The position numbers and the translations under genes are program-made. The notes beneath the pieces are model-generated. The model was not told the origin of the DNA. It did not search any database and worked only from the letters and a program-made list of their open reading frames with translations. Below, piece after piece: positions 24,774-33,434 of a DNA stretch of 64,000 nucleotides. Source of the DNA: Novosphingobium sp. UBA6272 (GTDB lineage: Bacteria > Pseudomonadota > Alphaproteobacteria > Sphingomonadales > Sphingomonadaceae); the NCBI RefSeq assembly GCF_002440635.1, contig NZ_DJUW01000034.1, positions 1 to 64,000 on the forward strand. Reading direction: 5' to 3'. Position 1 is the stretch's first letter, and the number at the start of each line of letters is the position of its first letter.

Positions 24774-26891
24774 CTAGATCTCAAGCCGCACGGTAACGCG
24801 GAGGTCGCGTCCGGCCAGCGGTGCATAGTCTTTCAGGTAGGACGCGTGACGCCGCGCATCGACATTGAACAGGTTGTTCGCCGACAGCAGGATGCTGAGC
24901 GGCCCATCGTCGCCAGTCGGCCGCCAGATCGCCGAAAGGTTGACCATGGTATAAGCCTGCGTGGCGGTTTCAAACGCGGCGATACGGTTCTGGGCAAAGA
25001 CATGCTCTGCCTCGACCGAAAGGTCGAGATGCGGCGATTTGGCGCTGAGCCCGCCCATGACCCGTAGCGGCGGTATGCGCGGCGCAGCGCCTACACCGAC
25101 GATTTCAGAGCGAACGTAATCGATCAACGCCGTCGCATCGATGTTCCAGGGGCCAGGCTTGGCCAGGGTCACATCTGCCTGGGCTTCGAAACCATAGAGC
25201 CGGGCATTGGCTTGACGCATCTCGAAAACCGGCAGCCCGTCTTCGATCACACCGGTCCGGTCGTCATAAACGAAGTTGCTGTACCAGTTGTGGAACACCG
25301 AGGCTTCGAACTTCAGCCCGTCGACATGGCCACGGACGATTGCTTCGGCCGACCAGACCCGTTCGACCTTGAGGTCTGGATCGCCGATCTCGAAAGCTGA
25401 TGTGCCGGCATGCGGGCCGTTGGCAAACAGTTCCTCTGCCGAAGGTGCGCGCTCGGTATGGGCAACGTTGAAGGCCAGCTTCCAGCCCTCGGCGAAATCG
25501 TAGGCGCCGCCCAAGGCGCCGGAAAAGGTTTCGAACCGCTTTGATCCGGTGAAAAATTGCGGATGGGAGAGATCCGGCTTGGCCGTCTGCTGGGTATGCT
25601 CGTACCGCGCCCCGGCTTCCAGCAGCCACGGGCCGCTTTCGAACTGCTGCAGCGTGAAGAAGCCAATCTGCTCGGTGCTGTTCTTGGGCAGAAAGGCTTC
25701 AGCGCCGACAACGTTGAAATCACGGATGACCAATTGGGAGCCGGTCACGCCCTTCCAGCCGCCGCGATCGGCCTGAACCAGCTCAAGCCGCCCCTCCATG
25801 CCCTTGCTGAAGAACGTCGTTCCGATGCCGCCGTCCGGTTCGATTTCGGAATGGACGTAATCGCCATAGGCATAGCGGAAGGCGAGTTTTTCGATGAGCG
25901 ATCCGCCGGATTCCAGTTCGGCCCGGGCATCGATCCGGTCTTGCCGCAGCTTGATCCGCGGGGCTTCCTGGCCCTCACCCGGTGCGGTCGCGAAACGGAT
26001 CGGCACGCCATAGAGGCTGTCATAGTGGCTGTAGGCGACACCGATGTTGCCGCCGTCGGTAACGTAAGCCACCCCAGCCCCGGCGGTCCAGGTCTCGTTC
26101 GCGGTATTCGGCAAGATGCCTTTGAGCGCGGCATTGGCGGCGAAATCGATTTCGGGATCGGCTTCGGGATCGGGCGGCAGCAGGCTTGAGGCGGTCGCCT
26201 TCGCCCGTAGTGCCGGGGTCAGCGCGTAGCCTCCGATCCGAAGATCGTCGGTCTTGAGCCATGATCCATCGACGTGGCCGACCCAGTTACCGCCGAGCGG
26301 CACTTCAGCAGACATCGCGCCCATCCGCTCCTTGGCGGCGCTGCCATAGCCGGCCATCGCCGACAGGTGGATCGGCTCGTCAGGAACCTGGCTAGGAATG
26401 CGCCGGTCGATCACATTGACCACCCCGCCGCTGGCCGATGATCCGTAAAGCAGCGATTGTGGACCGCGCAGCACTTCGATCCGCTGGGCCAGCAGCGGGT
26501 TGACCACCGGGGCATGATCGACCGAGGTGTTCGATACGTCGATCGAGCCGATTCCGTTGGAAAGCACCCTGACCCGTTCGCCTTGCAGGCCGCGCAGAAC
26601 CGGTCGGGAAGCCGAGGGACCGAACGAGGTTGCGGAAACGCCGGGAGTATGCGTCAGGCTGTCGCCCAGCCCCGGCCGGGCGTTGGCTACCAGTTGCTCA
26701 GCCTGGACGACGGCGACGCCGGAAACCGAATCCTGCGCCGAAGCGCGGCGCATGGCCGTCACTACAATCTCTTCGTTCGCGCTGTCGTGGTAGTCGACTT
26801 GATCGGCCTCCCGAGCGACGGCGACAGTGGGAGCCGTGGCGGCCAGGGCAATCGTTATGGCGGAAATGGAGACGCAGAAGCGGGAAATCAT
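24774..26891 (-). CDS. TonB-dependent outer-membrane receptor, ZnuD-like
   Basis: A 705-residue receptor: signal peptide (about 1-27), TonB box-like EEIVVTA (40-46), plug domain with LRGLQGERVRVLSNGIG and RIEVLRGPQSLLYGSSASGGVVNV, and a 22-strand barrel ending in ...VTVRLEI. The segment ERAPSAEELFANGPHAGT and the ending VDARRHASYLKDYAPLAGRDLRV recall the ZnuD zinc receptors; cargo is inferred from resemblance only. A weak dyad (26943-26960) lies 52 bp upstream of the ATG. The gene is transcribed away from the EAL gene. Confidence 0.88.
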   Translation of the reverse strand: MISRFCVSISAITIALAATAPTVAVAREADQVDYHDSANEEIVVTAMRRASAQDSVSGVAVVQAEQLVANARPGLGDSLTHTPGVSATSFGPSASRPVLRGLQGERVRVLSNGIGSIDVSNTSVDHAPVVNPLLAQRIEVLRGPQSLLYGSSASGGVVNVIDRRIPSQVPDEPIHLSAMAGYGSAAKERMGAMSAEVPLGGNWVGHVDGSWLKTDDLRIGGYALTPALRAKATASSLLPPDPEADPEIDFAANAALKGILPNTANETWTAGAGVAYVTDGGNIGVAYSHYDSLYGVPIRFATAPGEGQEAPRIKLRQDRIDARAELESGGSLIEKLAFRYAYGDYVHSEIEPDGGIGTTFFSKGMEGRLELVQADRGGWKGVTGSQLVIRDFNVVGAEAFLPKNSTEQIGFFTLQQFESGPWLLEAGARYEHTQQTAKPDLSHPQFFTGSKRFETFSGALGGAYDFAEGWKLAFNVAHTERAPSAEELFANGPHAGTSAFEIGDPDLKVERVWSAEAIVRGHVDGLKFEASVFHNWYSNFVYDDRTGVIEDGLPVFEMRQANARLYGFEAQADVTLAKPGPWNIDATALIDYVRSEIVGVGAAPRIPPLRVMGGLSAKSPHLDLSVEAEHVFAQNRIAAFETATQAYTMVNLSAIWRPTGDDGPLSILLSANNLFNVDARRHASYLKDYAPLAGRDLRVTVRLEI

Positions 26892-27197
26892 TCAGGATCC
26901 GATGACTGAGTTGCACCGCTCCCTTAACCGCCCTGTTGGGCTGTTACAATATCTCATTACGGATCGGCTTGCGATCCGCCGCGCCTTCGCCTCGACTCGC
27001 CTCACCGACAGAGCTCGCGGATCTAAACCCGGCGTTAGCACTAACGAAAAATTACCATATTGCGCCTAATCCGTCCGAATGATGAAGGGATTGCATCACA
27101 GCGCGCCCGCAATCCGCCTTGAGCCATACACGCTTAAGGCGTTGATTTTCATCGTCCCCATGTTCTGCGAATGCCGATTCACGGGGGATCTCGCCTG
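26892..27197. other. 306-bp divergent promoter region, TonB receptor / CHASE2-EAL protein
   Basis: No gene is supported. It contains an AT-rich imperfect dyad at 26943-26960 (GTTAC...TTAC) on the receptor side and a 14-bp palindrome CGTTAG-CA-CTAACG at 27033-27046 followed by AAAAATTA, both candidate operator sites. GGGGGA at 27183-27188 is the ribosome site of the rightward gene. Confidence 0.4.
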
Positions 27198-29501
27198 ATG
27201 TGGCCGTTCCGCCGGACAACTGCCGCAAAGAAGCGTACAACACGAACCAGGATCTACGTCTGGACGCTGCTGATCTGCGTCTTCATTGCGGCAATTGATC
27301 TGGCACTTCCGCTTGAGGGCGTGTTCCGCGGGGTCAGGAACCAAGTCCGGGCCCGGCCCGCCGACCAATCCGTGGTAGTTGCTGCGATAGACTTGAAGAC
27401 GATTCAGGCATTCGGTTCTGACTATTACTCACGCGAATACAACGCAAAGCTTCTTGATCAGGTCTTCAAAGCCGGTGCTAAGCGCGCCTATTTCGACGAG
27501 GTTTTTTCAAAACCAATCGATGCTGCAGGTGACCGCGCCTTTGCCGCGGCCCTTGCTCGCAACAAGGGTCGGGTTTTTACCGGCGCATTCCTGGCTCCAA
27601 ATGGCAAGGGCGGAACCTTGGAACCGGTCTGGCCGCATCCCATGTTTGCTGGGGTTACGACTGTTCGTTCGCTGACTGGGGATCGCAACCCGGCTTCGCT
27701 CACGGCGGAATTGTATTACAGCGACCAATTCGAGGGCAAGACTGCGCCCTCCATTGCGTCCGATATTGCCAACAGGCATGGGCAGCATGGTCGGCTGTTT
27801 CTGCCCGACTGGTCAATTACAGCGAGCTCCGTGCCAACAATAAGCGTCCTCGATATTGTTGATGGCAAGGTTTCGCCAGATGAGCTTCGCGGCAAGGACG
27901 TTATCGTTGGTGTAACCGCCCAAACCAATGACTTTGCCTATGTATTCGGGCAGGGCTGGATTCCCGGTGTCTATGTTCACGCTGTGGGTGCACAGACGCT
28001 CAAAGAAGGTGCACCGCTGGATATCGGATGGATTCCGCCCATGCTTGTCGCAGCCCTTCTTGCGCTTGCGATAGTCAGGGAGCGAAGCCGGAAAAAGGGG
28101 GCAGCAATCGTTGTCGTTGCTGTCCTGCTGGCTGCTGCAGCCCCGCTCCTGCTCGACAGCCTTCTGATCAAGGCAGACTATCTGGCGGCTTTCCTGATGT
28201 TTGGCCTTGTCACTTACCGGACTGCAAGCCTGCGCGAAATCTCCGAAGCGCGGCTCAAGAATGCCGGATCGCTGCTGCCCAATCTTGCCGCGCTGAGGGA
28301 AGAGCCGCTTGCATCAGCAAACCCGATCATCGCCATGCGCATTCGCAACTATGCCGCGATCTGTGCCAGTTTCCAGACGGGGGTCGAAGACGAGCTTATC
28401 AATGAGCTCGCCCGGCGCTTGACGCTACCCAATGTCATTACGACCTTCTATCAGGCCGAGGACGTGCTCTATTGGCTCGGTCCGCAGTTGTCCTTGACCG
28501 AGCTTGAGGACCATCTGGCCGGCCTTGCCCGCCTGGTCGAGAGCCAGTTCCAAATCCGCGGCCGCAAACTCGACATCCACATTGCTTTTGGTGTCGATGT
28601 AGAGCTGGCACGCCCGGTTTCGAACCGGATCGGCGGGGCATTGCTGGCAGCCGACACCGCAGCCTCAAAGCACCAGCTGGTTCAGTTCAACTCCAGCGCC
28701 AATGACGAAGACGTGGCCTGGGAGCTTTCGCTGATGAGCGAGCTCGATGCCGCAATCGATGCGGGCGATATCTGGATTGCCTATCAGCCGCAGTACAATC
28801 TGGCAGACGATACGATTTGCGGCGCCGAAGCCCTGGTGCGCTGGCAGCATCCTGTTCGTGGTGCGATTTCGCCGGAAGCATTCGTGTTGCCGGCTGAATC
28901 GCATAACCGGATCAGCCGGCTCACCTTCCACATCCTCGAGCAGGCGACCCGCGCGGCCAAGCCGATGCTCGGCTTGAATCCGCACTTCCGGCTCAGCGTC
29001 AACATTTCAGCGAGCTTGCTCGAACAACCACAGCTTCCGGCTGAAATCGCCCGCGTCCTCATCCTGACCGGGTTCCCGGCGAGCAACCTGACCCTGGAAG
29101 TGACCGAATCCGCGCCGTTCAGCGCGCACACGATAATTGCGCAGAACCTAGCCGGCATCGCCGCGATCGGGATCGATCTTTCGATCGACGATTACGGCAC
29201 CGGGAATGCAACGCTCGAGTACCTGCGGACGGTTCCGTGCCAGGAGATCAAGATCGACCGCCGCTTCGTGAGCGGCATGGTGACCAACGCCAGCGACATG
29301 CTGTTGGTCGAATCGACCATCGAACTGGCCCACGGCCTGGGTCGGCGCGTGATTGCCGAAGGTATCGAAGATCCGGAAACGCTGGAAATTCTCCGTTCGA
29401 TCGGGTGTGACTATGCCCAAGGGTACTATCTGGCCAAACCGATGCGAGTCGATGCACTCGCGACACTGCTAGAAGCAACCGCACAGACCAAAGCGGCCTA
29501 G
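27198..29501 (+). CDS. CHASE2 - degenerate GGDEF - EAL c-di-GMP phosphodiesterase
   Basis: A 767-residue inner-membrane signalling protein. Order: N-terminal helix (about 20-37), extracytoplasmic CHASE2 sensor (about 40-270), three membrane helices (about 270-350), a GGDEF-like domain whose motif is AEDVL (420-424) and so should not make c-di-GMP, and a C-terminal EAL domain (about 525-760). The EAL domain has E544 (EALVRW), NISASLLE, EVTES, IDDYGTG, KIDRRF and AEGIED, so it looks catalytically active. ATG at 27198. It lies beside the exopolysaccharide locus, which c-di-GMP often controls. Confidence 0.9.
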   Translation: MWPFRRTTAAKKRTTRTRIYVWTLLICVFIAAIDLALPLEGVFRGVRNQVRARPADQSVVVAAIDLKTIQAFGSDYYSREYNAKLLDQVFKAGAKRAYFDEVFSKPIDAAGDRAFAAALARNKGRVFTGAFLAPNGKGGTLEPVWPHPMFAGVTTVRSLTGDRNPASLTAELYYSDQFEGKTAPSIASDIANRHGQHGRLFLPDWSITASSVPTISVLDIVDGKVSPDELRGKDVIVGVTAQTNDFAYVFGQGWIPGVYVHAVGAQTLKEGAPLDIGWIPPMLVAALLALAIVRERSRKKGAAIVVVAVLLAAAAPLLLDSLLIKADYLAAFLMFGLVTYRTASLREISEARLKNAGSLLPNLAALREEPLASANPIIAMRIRNYAAICASFQTGVEDELINELARRLTLPNVITTFYQAEDVLYWLGPQLSLTELEDHLAGLARLVESQFQIRGRKLDIHIAFGVDVELARPVSNRIGGALLAADTAASKHQLVQFNSSANDEDVAWELSLMSELDAAIDAGDIWIAYQPQYNLADDTICGAEALVRWQHPVRGAISPEAFVLPAESHNRISRLTFHILEQATRAAKPMLGLNPHFRLSVNISASLLEQPQLPAEIARVLILTGFPASNLTLEVTESAPFSAHTIIAQNLAGIAAIGIDLSIDDYGTGNATLEYLRTVPCQEIKIDRRFVSGMVTNASDMLLVESTIELAHGLGRRVIAEGIEDPETLEILRSIGCDYAQGYYLAKPMRVDALATLLEATAQTKAA

Positions 29502-29768
29502 GCCTTCTTCGCCTTTGCGTGGGGCAAATTCAGGCCTATTCACCTTAGCCTTGGCAACCGTTGCAACATAGCCATCGTTCGATTTGAACCGGCGAAAGTG
29601 CACCTCCGAATCACCTGGCGCTATAGCTATCGCGGTGCGTCCATTTCTTGCCGCCAACCCGCCCCTTCAGACCACTTCGGATCCATCCGGTGGTGCATTT
29701 TCGCAGTATGGTATGAATTTCAATACTTTGAACGCGCATCGCGATTCGACTTGGTTAATATCGCCCTG
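29502..29768. other. intergenic stretch without a supported gene
   Basis: Between the EAL gene stop and the small transcription unit at 29769 I see no convincing gene. A leftward 62-codon frame (29469-29657) overlaps the EAL gene end and uses a TTG start with no clear ribosome site; base composition is lower in GC than around it. Confidence 0.4.
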
Positions 29769-29796
29769 TTGCAATTGGTTAAGAATCCGTTATCCT
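29769..29796 (+). promoter_or_regulatory. candidate sigma-70 promoter for the small transcription unit
   Basis: TTGCAA at 29769-29774, a 16-bp spacer, then TATCCT at 29791-29796. Transcription would begin near 29803 and reach the terminator at 29945, giving an RNA of about 145 nt. Both boxes match consensus at four of six positions. Confidence 0.45.
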
Positions 29797-29845
29797 AAGG
29801 GTTGAAGCATCCTCTTTGGGCTGCTCTCACTGCAGGAGAATGGGC

Positions 29846-29896
29846 ATGACTTGGAGCATTTATGAGTCGCTGCGCAGCTGGTTCGGCCGCAGCTGA
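29846..29896 (+). CDS. 16-residue ORF, possible small protein or sRNA-borne peptide
   Basis: ATG at 29846 to TGA at 29894-29896 encodes MTWSIYESLRSWFGRS, an amphipathic, aromatic-rich basic peptide. AGGAG lies at 29833-29837 with normal spacing, a candidate promoter is at 29769-29796 and a very strong terminator follows 19 bp after the stop. The setup is that of an independent gene; whether the peptide or the RNA is the product is open. Not a family I recognise. Confidence 0.5.
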   Translation: MTWSIYESLRSWFGRS

Positions 29897-29915
29897 TTTC
29901 AGCAACAGATTTTTG

Positions 29916-29950
29916 AAACGGCCTCGATGAAAGTCGAGGCCGTTTTCGTT
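29916..29950 (+). terminator. strong intrinsic terminator
   Basis: Perfect 12-bp stem, AAACGGCCTCGA (29916-29927) and TCGAGGCCGTTT (29934-29945), with a 6-nt loop and a TTTTCGTTT tail. It ends the small rightward unit and may also stop the leftward amidotransferase transcript, whose stop codon is at 29973. Confidence 0.85.
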
Positions 29951-29972
29951 TCGGCTGAATTTGAGTGGATCA

Positions 29973-31865
29973 CTAAATCCGCAATGTGCCGAGCGAGCGA
30001 TCCAGCATCAGCAGTTGCCACAACAGCCGCCCGTGATCCGAGCGTCCGCTGATGTGGTCCTCGGCCAGCGATCCAATCCTGCCCGCATCCAGCCAACCGG
30101 TCCGCGCCAGTGCAGAGCTGGAGGCGATGGCCCGCGCGCTTGATGCCAACGGCCCACGGAACCAGTTCGAGATCGGCAGGACGAAACCCTGCTTCTGCCG
30201 GTACAGGATATCGTCGGGCAGGTAGCGCCGCATCGTTTTCTTGAGAAGCCACTTGCCCTCGCCGCGCTGCAGGCGCAGCCGCTCCGGCAGGCTGGCAGCG
30301 AATTCGAGCAGCCGGTGGTCAAGCAGTGGCTCGCGCGCCTCCAGGCTGACCGCCATCGAAGTGCGATCAACCTTGGTCAGGATATCGCCCGGAAGCCAGA
30401 ACTTGAGATCGGCATATTGGGCCCGGTCCAGCCCCGAACGGGCCGGTGCCCGGCGCATTGCGTCTTCCCAGGCCTGTTCCGCGCGGTAATCGCCGCGCAG
30501 CCGGGCATAGTCGGGGGTGTAAAGCATGGCACGCAGTTCCGGCGGCACGATCCCGACCGCGCGGGCATAACCGGCCTCGCTGCTGGCCGCGAGCGACAGC
30601 AGCGTGGCCTTGGCCCGCAGCGGACGCGGGGCCCAGTCGGCCTTGGGATAGATCGCGCCAAGCCCGCCAAACACCGGGCCACGCAGTGCCTGCGGCAGGA
30701 ACGAGCGCAAGCGATCTTCGGCGTGCTGGAACTTGTGCCGGCGATAACCAGCGAAGGCCTCGTCGGCACCGTCGCCGGACAGGGCTACTGTCACCGTCTC
30801 ACGCGCCAGTTGGCAGACCCGCCAGGTCGGCAGGGCCGAGGCATCGGCGAAGGGCTCGTCGAACATCGCCGCCAGTTCATCGACGTGTTCGAAGTCATCG
30901 GGCGAAACCTGCCGCGCGCGGTGATCGGTCGAAAAACGCTGGGCCACCATGGCAGCGTAACTGGTTTCGTCGTGCTGGCTGACATCGAAACCGATCGAGC
31001 AGGTCTTGACCGGGTTGCTGCTCGCCTCCGCCATCAGCGCGACAACCGATGAGCTATCCACTCCGCCCGACAGGAACGCGCCCAGCGGCACGTCCGATAC
31101 CATCCGACTGGTCACCGCCTGGCGCAGCAGGTGCAGCAGCTCAGCCTCAAGGTCGGCGGTCCGGCCCTGGCGGCGGTCGGCAAAGGAAATGTCCCACCAC
31201 TGGCTGGGCGCGGGCAACGGGGCATCGTGGCGCAGCAGCAGCGAATGCCCTGCCGGAAGCTTGTGCACCCCGGCCAGGATCGAGCGATGATCTGGCACAT
31301 AACCCCAGGCGAGGTAGTCGTCGATCGCCAGCGGATCGATATCACGCCGCAGCAGCGGATGCGCGGTCAGGCCCTTGAGCTCGGAGGCGAAAGCCAGGCT
31401 GCCATCGCTGAGCGGGGCATAGAACAGCGGCTTCACCCCCAGCCGGTCGCGCGCCAGGAACAGGGTCCGCTGCCCCAGATCGTAGATCGCGAAAGCGAAC
31501 ATGCCGTGCAAGCGCGGCAGGCACGCCGGGCCCCAGCGTTGCCAAGCTGCGAGGATAACCTCGCTGTCGCCGTCGGTATGGAACTCCGCCCCATGGGCGC
31601 GCAGTTCTTCGCGCAGTTCGCGGAAGTTGTAGATCTCGCCATTGAAGACCAGCATCGCGCGGCCGTCGGTCGACGCCATCGGCTGCGGCGATCCGGCGAT
31701 ATCAATGATCGAAAGGCGCAGGTGGCCCAGGCCGACCCCAGGGGCGGTCCAGGTGCCCTGCCCGTCCGGTCCGCGGTGCGCCATCGCTGCGCACATCCGC
31801 TCGATCCGCGCCGGATCAACCGGCTTGGGCGTCGAGAGATGAAAAATGCCAGCGATTCCGCACAT
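29973..31865 (-). CDS. XrtA/PEP-CTERM-associated amidotransferase (asparagine synthase family)
   Basis: A 630-residue class II glutamine amidotransferase. N-terminal Ntn glutaminase starting MCGIAGIF (Cys2 nucleophile after Met removal) with RHRGPDG-type and FNGEIYN motifs, then an ATP-pyrophosphatase synthetase domain with LSGGVDSSSVVAL (about 265-277) and ALSGDGADEAFAGY. In exosortase A loci this family is thought to amidate a sugar acid or other acid of the exopolysaccharide; asparagine synthesis cannot be ruled out. Last gene of the leftward exosortase run. Confidence 0.9.
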   Translation of the reverse strand: MCGIAGIFHLSTPKPVDPARIERMCAAMAHRGPDGQGTWTAPGVGLGHLRLSIIDIAGSPQPMASTDGRAMLVFNGEIYNFRELREELRAHGAEFHTDGDSEVILAAWQRWGPACLPRLHGMFAFAIYDLGQRTLFLARDRLGVKPLFYAPLSDGSLAFASELKGLTAHPLLRRDIDPLAIDDYLAWGYVPDHRSILAGVHKLPAGHSLLLRHDAPLPAPSQWWDISFADRRQGRTADLEAELLHLLRQAVTSRMVSDVPLGAFLSGGVDSSSVVALMAEASSNPVKTCSIGFDVSQHDETSYAAMVAQRFSTDHRARQVSPDDFEHVDELAAMFDEPFADASALPTWRVCQLARETVTVALSGDGADEAFAGYRRHKFQHAEDRLRSFLPQALRGPVFGGLGAIYPKADWAPRPLRAKATLLSLAASSEAGYARAVGIVPPELRAMLYTPDYARLRGDYRAEQAWEDAMRRAPARSGLDRAQYADLKFWLPGDILTKVDRTSMAVSLEAREPLLDHRLLEFAASLPERLRLQRGEGKWLLKKTMRRYLPDDILYRQKQGFVLPISNWFRGPLASSARAIASSSALARTGWLDAGRIGSLAEDHISGRSDHGRLLWQLLMLDRSLGTLRI

Positions 31866-31877
31866 TGGCCGCAGCGC

Positions 31878-33434
31878 TTAGCGTTGTTCGCCGATGCGGT
31901 CCATCCACGGCCCAATTTCGCCCACGGCACTCTCGAATGACCGCAGCGCCACGGTCGGATCGCGTCCGGCTTCGCGTTCGGAGGAAAGGATCAGGACCGC
32001 AGTCGGCCGAGCGCGCAGGAACAGCCGGTCAGCAATGTTGGCCAGCTTGAGCCGGGCATTGCTGCCAGTCAGCAGGGTATCCGTGCGGTACCAGGTGTGG
32101 GCCAGTCGCTCGGTCGCGCTCTTGTGGACCAGCACTTCGCCCTTGCCGCCTGCGGGCGCAGCAACATTGCTGGACCACGACCAGGTGCCGTCGGGGATTA
32201 GGGCGCCCTGCCCGAACCCGCCGGCTTCGCGCCCTTCGGACTGCGCGGCATAGAGCGCATAGAACACGTCGACCTTCTGCCCGGCGGCATTGGCGTAGGT
32301 GCCTAGCAGGCGGTGGTCCGCGCCAACCGCGCGCGGTTCCCAAGGTGCGGCGGGGCCAAAATCCACCCTCTGCCACCCAGCGACTTGCGGGAGATCTACC
32401 GCGCGCGGCATCGGCGCGGTAATCTGCTGCGCGGCGTAAGACCAACCCATGCCGGCAACGATCAAGGCCGCCGCAGCAATCACGGCCTTGGCCGGAGCGA
32501 ATGCATGCCCTTCCCAGTGGCCCAATGCCAAACTTGCGTTAATGGCAGCAGGATCGATCATCGGCTCGTCTCGAGAACGATCAAAGAATTTCCATGAGAC
32601 GCCCAACACTGCCGCGATGACGACAGCGAAGAAGACCCAGCCATAGATCAAATGGTCGATTCCGGCCGCCTTCTCGATCCCTACGTGCTGCGCGGCGAAA
32701 ATGGTTCCCCAGGCACGAATTCCATTGGCGATGATCGGAACCACCACGCACAGCGCCAGGAACGCAGCCCGGCGTTTCCAGCTCCGGAATCCTATGTTGC
32801 CGACAAGCACGCCGAGGGCGATCATCGCGATCAAAAACTTCACGCCCGAACAGGCTTCGGCGACCTCGAACAATCCGGCCGGGGTATCGATGAACACGCC
32901 CTCGATCACCGCCGGAATGCCGCTGACCCCGACAAGAAAGATCGTCAGCATGGCGGTGATGGTCTGCAACGGCGGAACCAGTTCGTCGCCAAAGGGTACT
33001 AGGAAGCCCATGTAGCAGAGCGGGAAAAGCAGTGCCGCGCAGGATCGCGGGCCAAGCAGCAGCAACGCGGTTGACGGCAGCATCGCCACTGCACCGGCCT
33101 GCCGCAGCAGGTCGAACCCGGCAAAGGTGCCAAGCACCCAACCGAACACTGCCATGGCAAGCGGGACCAGCCCCCAGCGCGACGGACGGGGCGCAACCTC
33201 ACGCACTTCGGGCCAGCGCTGCCAGACCAGCCAGGCGATGATCGGCGGGACGAGTAGAATGTGGTTGTAAGTCGAACTGTCCCACCACTGCCGCGCCATC
33301 GCCAACCAATCGCCGGCAAACAGCGCGATCAGCGCAAGCCAGACGAGGCCGAGTCGCAAGCCGGCCGAACGCCAGACCTGCGGCACCTCGAACTGCTCCG
33401 CGACAGGAGAGGACAGGACCGCTTCAGGCGGCAT
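31878..33434 (-). CDS. xrtA: exosortase A fused to an EpsI domain
   Basis: Membrane transpeptidase-like enzyme that processes C-terminal PEP-CTERM signals. Of 518 residues, the first about 300 form an eight-helix exosortase with the catalytic set C195 (AEACSGVKF), R240 (NGIRAWGT) and H261 (DHLIYGW). Residues from about 310 form the EpsI domain (one helix then a periplasmic domain), a fusion typical of exosortase A. The ATG at 33434 overlaps the preceding glycosyltransferase gene by 11 bp. No PEP-CTERM substrate is coded in the window. Confidence 0.93.
   Translation of the reverse strand: MPPEAVLSSPVAEQFEVPQVWRSAGLRLGLVWLALIALFAGDWLAMARQWWDSSTYNHILLVPPIIAWLVWQRWPEVREVAPRPSRWGLVPLAMAVFGWVLGTFAGFDLLRQAGAVAMLPSTALLLLGPRSCAALLFPLCYMGFLVPFGDELVPPLQTITAMLTIFLVGVSGIPAVIEGVFIDTPAGLFEVAEACSGVKFLIAMIALGVLVGNIGFRSWKRRAAFLALCVVVPIIANGIRAWGTIFAAQHVGIEKAAGIDHLIYGWVFFAVVIAAVLGVSWKFFDRSRDEPMIDPAAINASLALGHWEGHAFAPAKAVIAAAALIVAGMGWSYAAQQITAPMPRAVDLPQVAGWQRVDFGPAAPWEPRAVGADHRLLGTYANAAGQKVDVFYALYAAQSEGREAGGFGQGALIPDGTWSWSSNVAAPAGGKGEVLVHKSATERLAHTWYRTDTLLTGSNARLKLANIADRLFLRARPTAVLILSSEREAGRDPTVALRSFESAVGEIGPWMDRIGEQR

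Noticed and set aside
29469..29657. 62-codon leftward frame at the end of the EAL gene
   Set aside because: TTG start, no ribosome site, overlaps a solid gene; nothing recognised.
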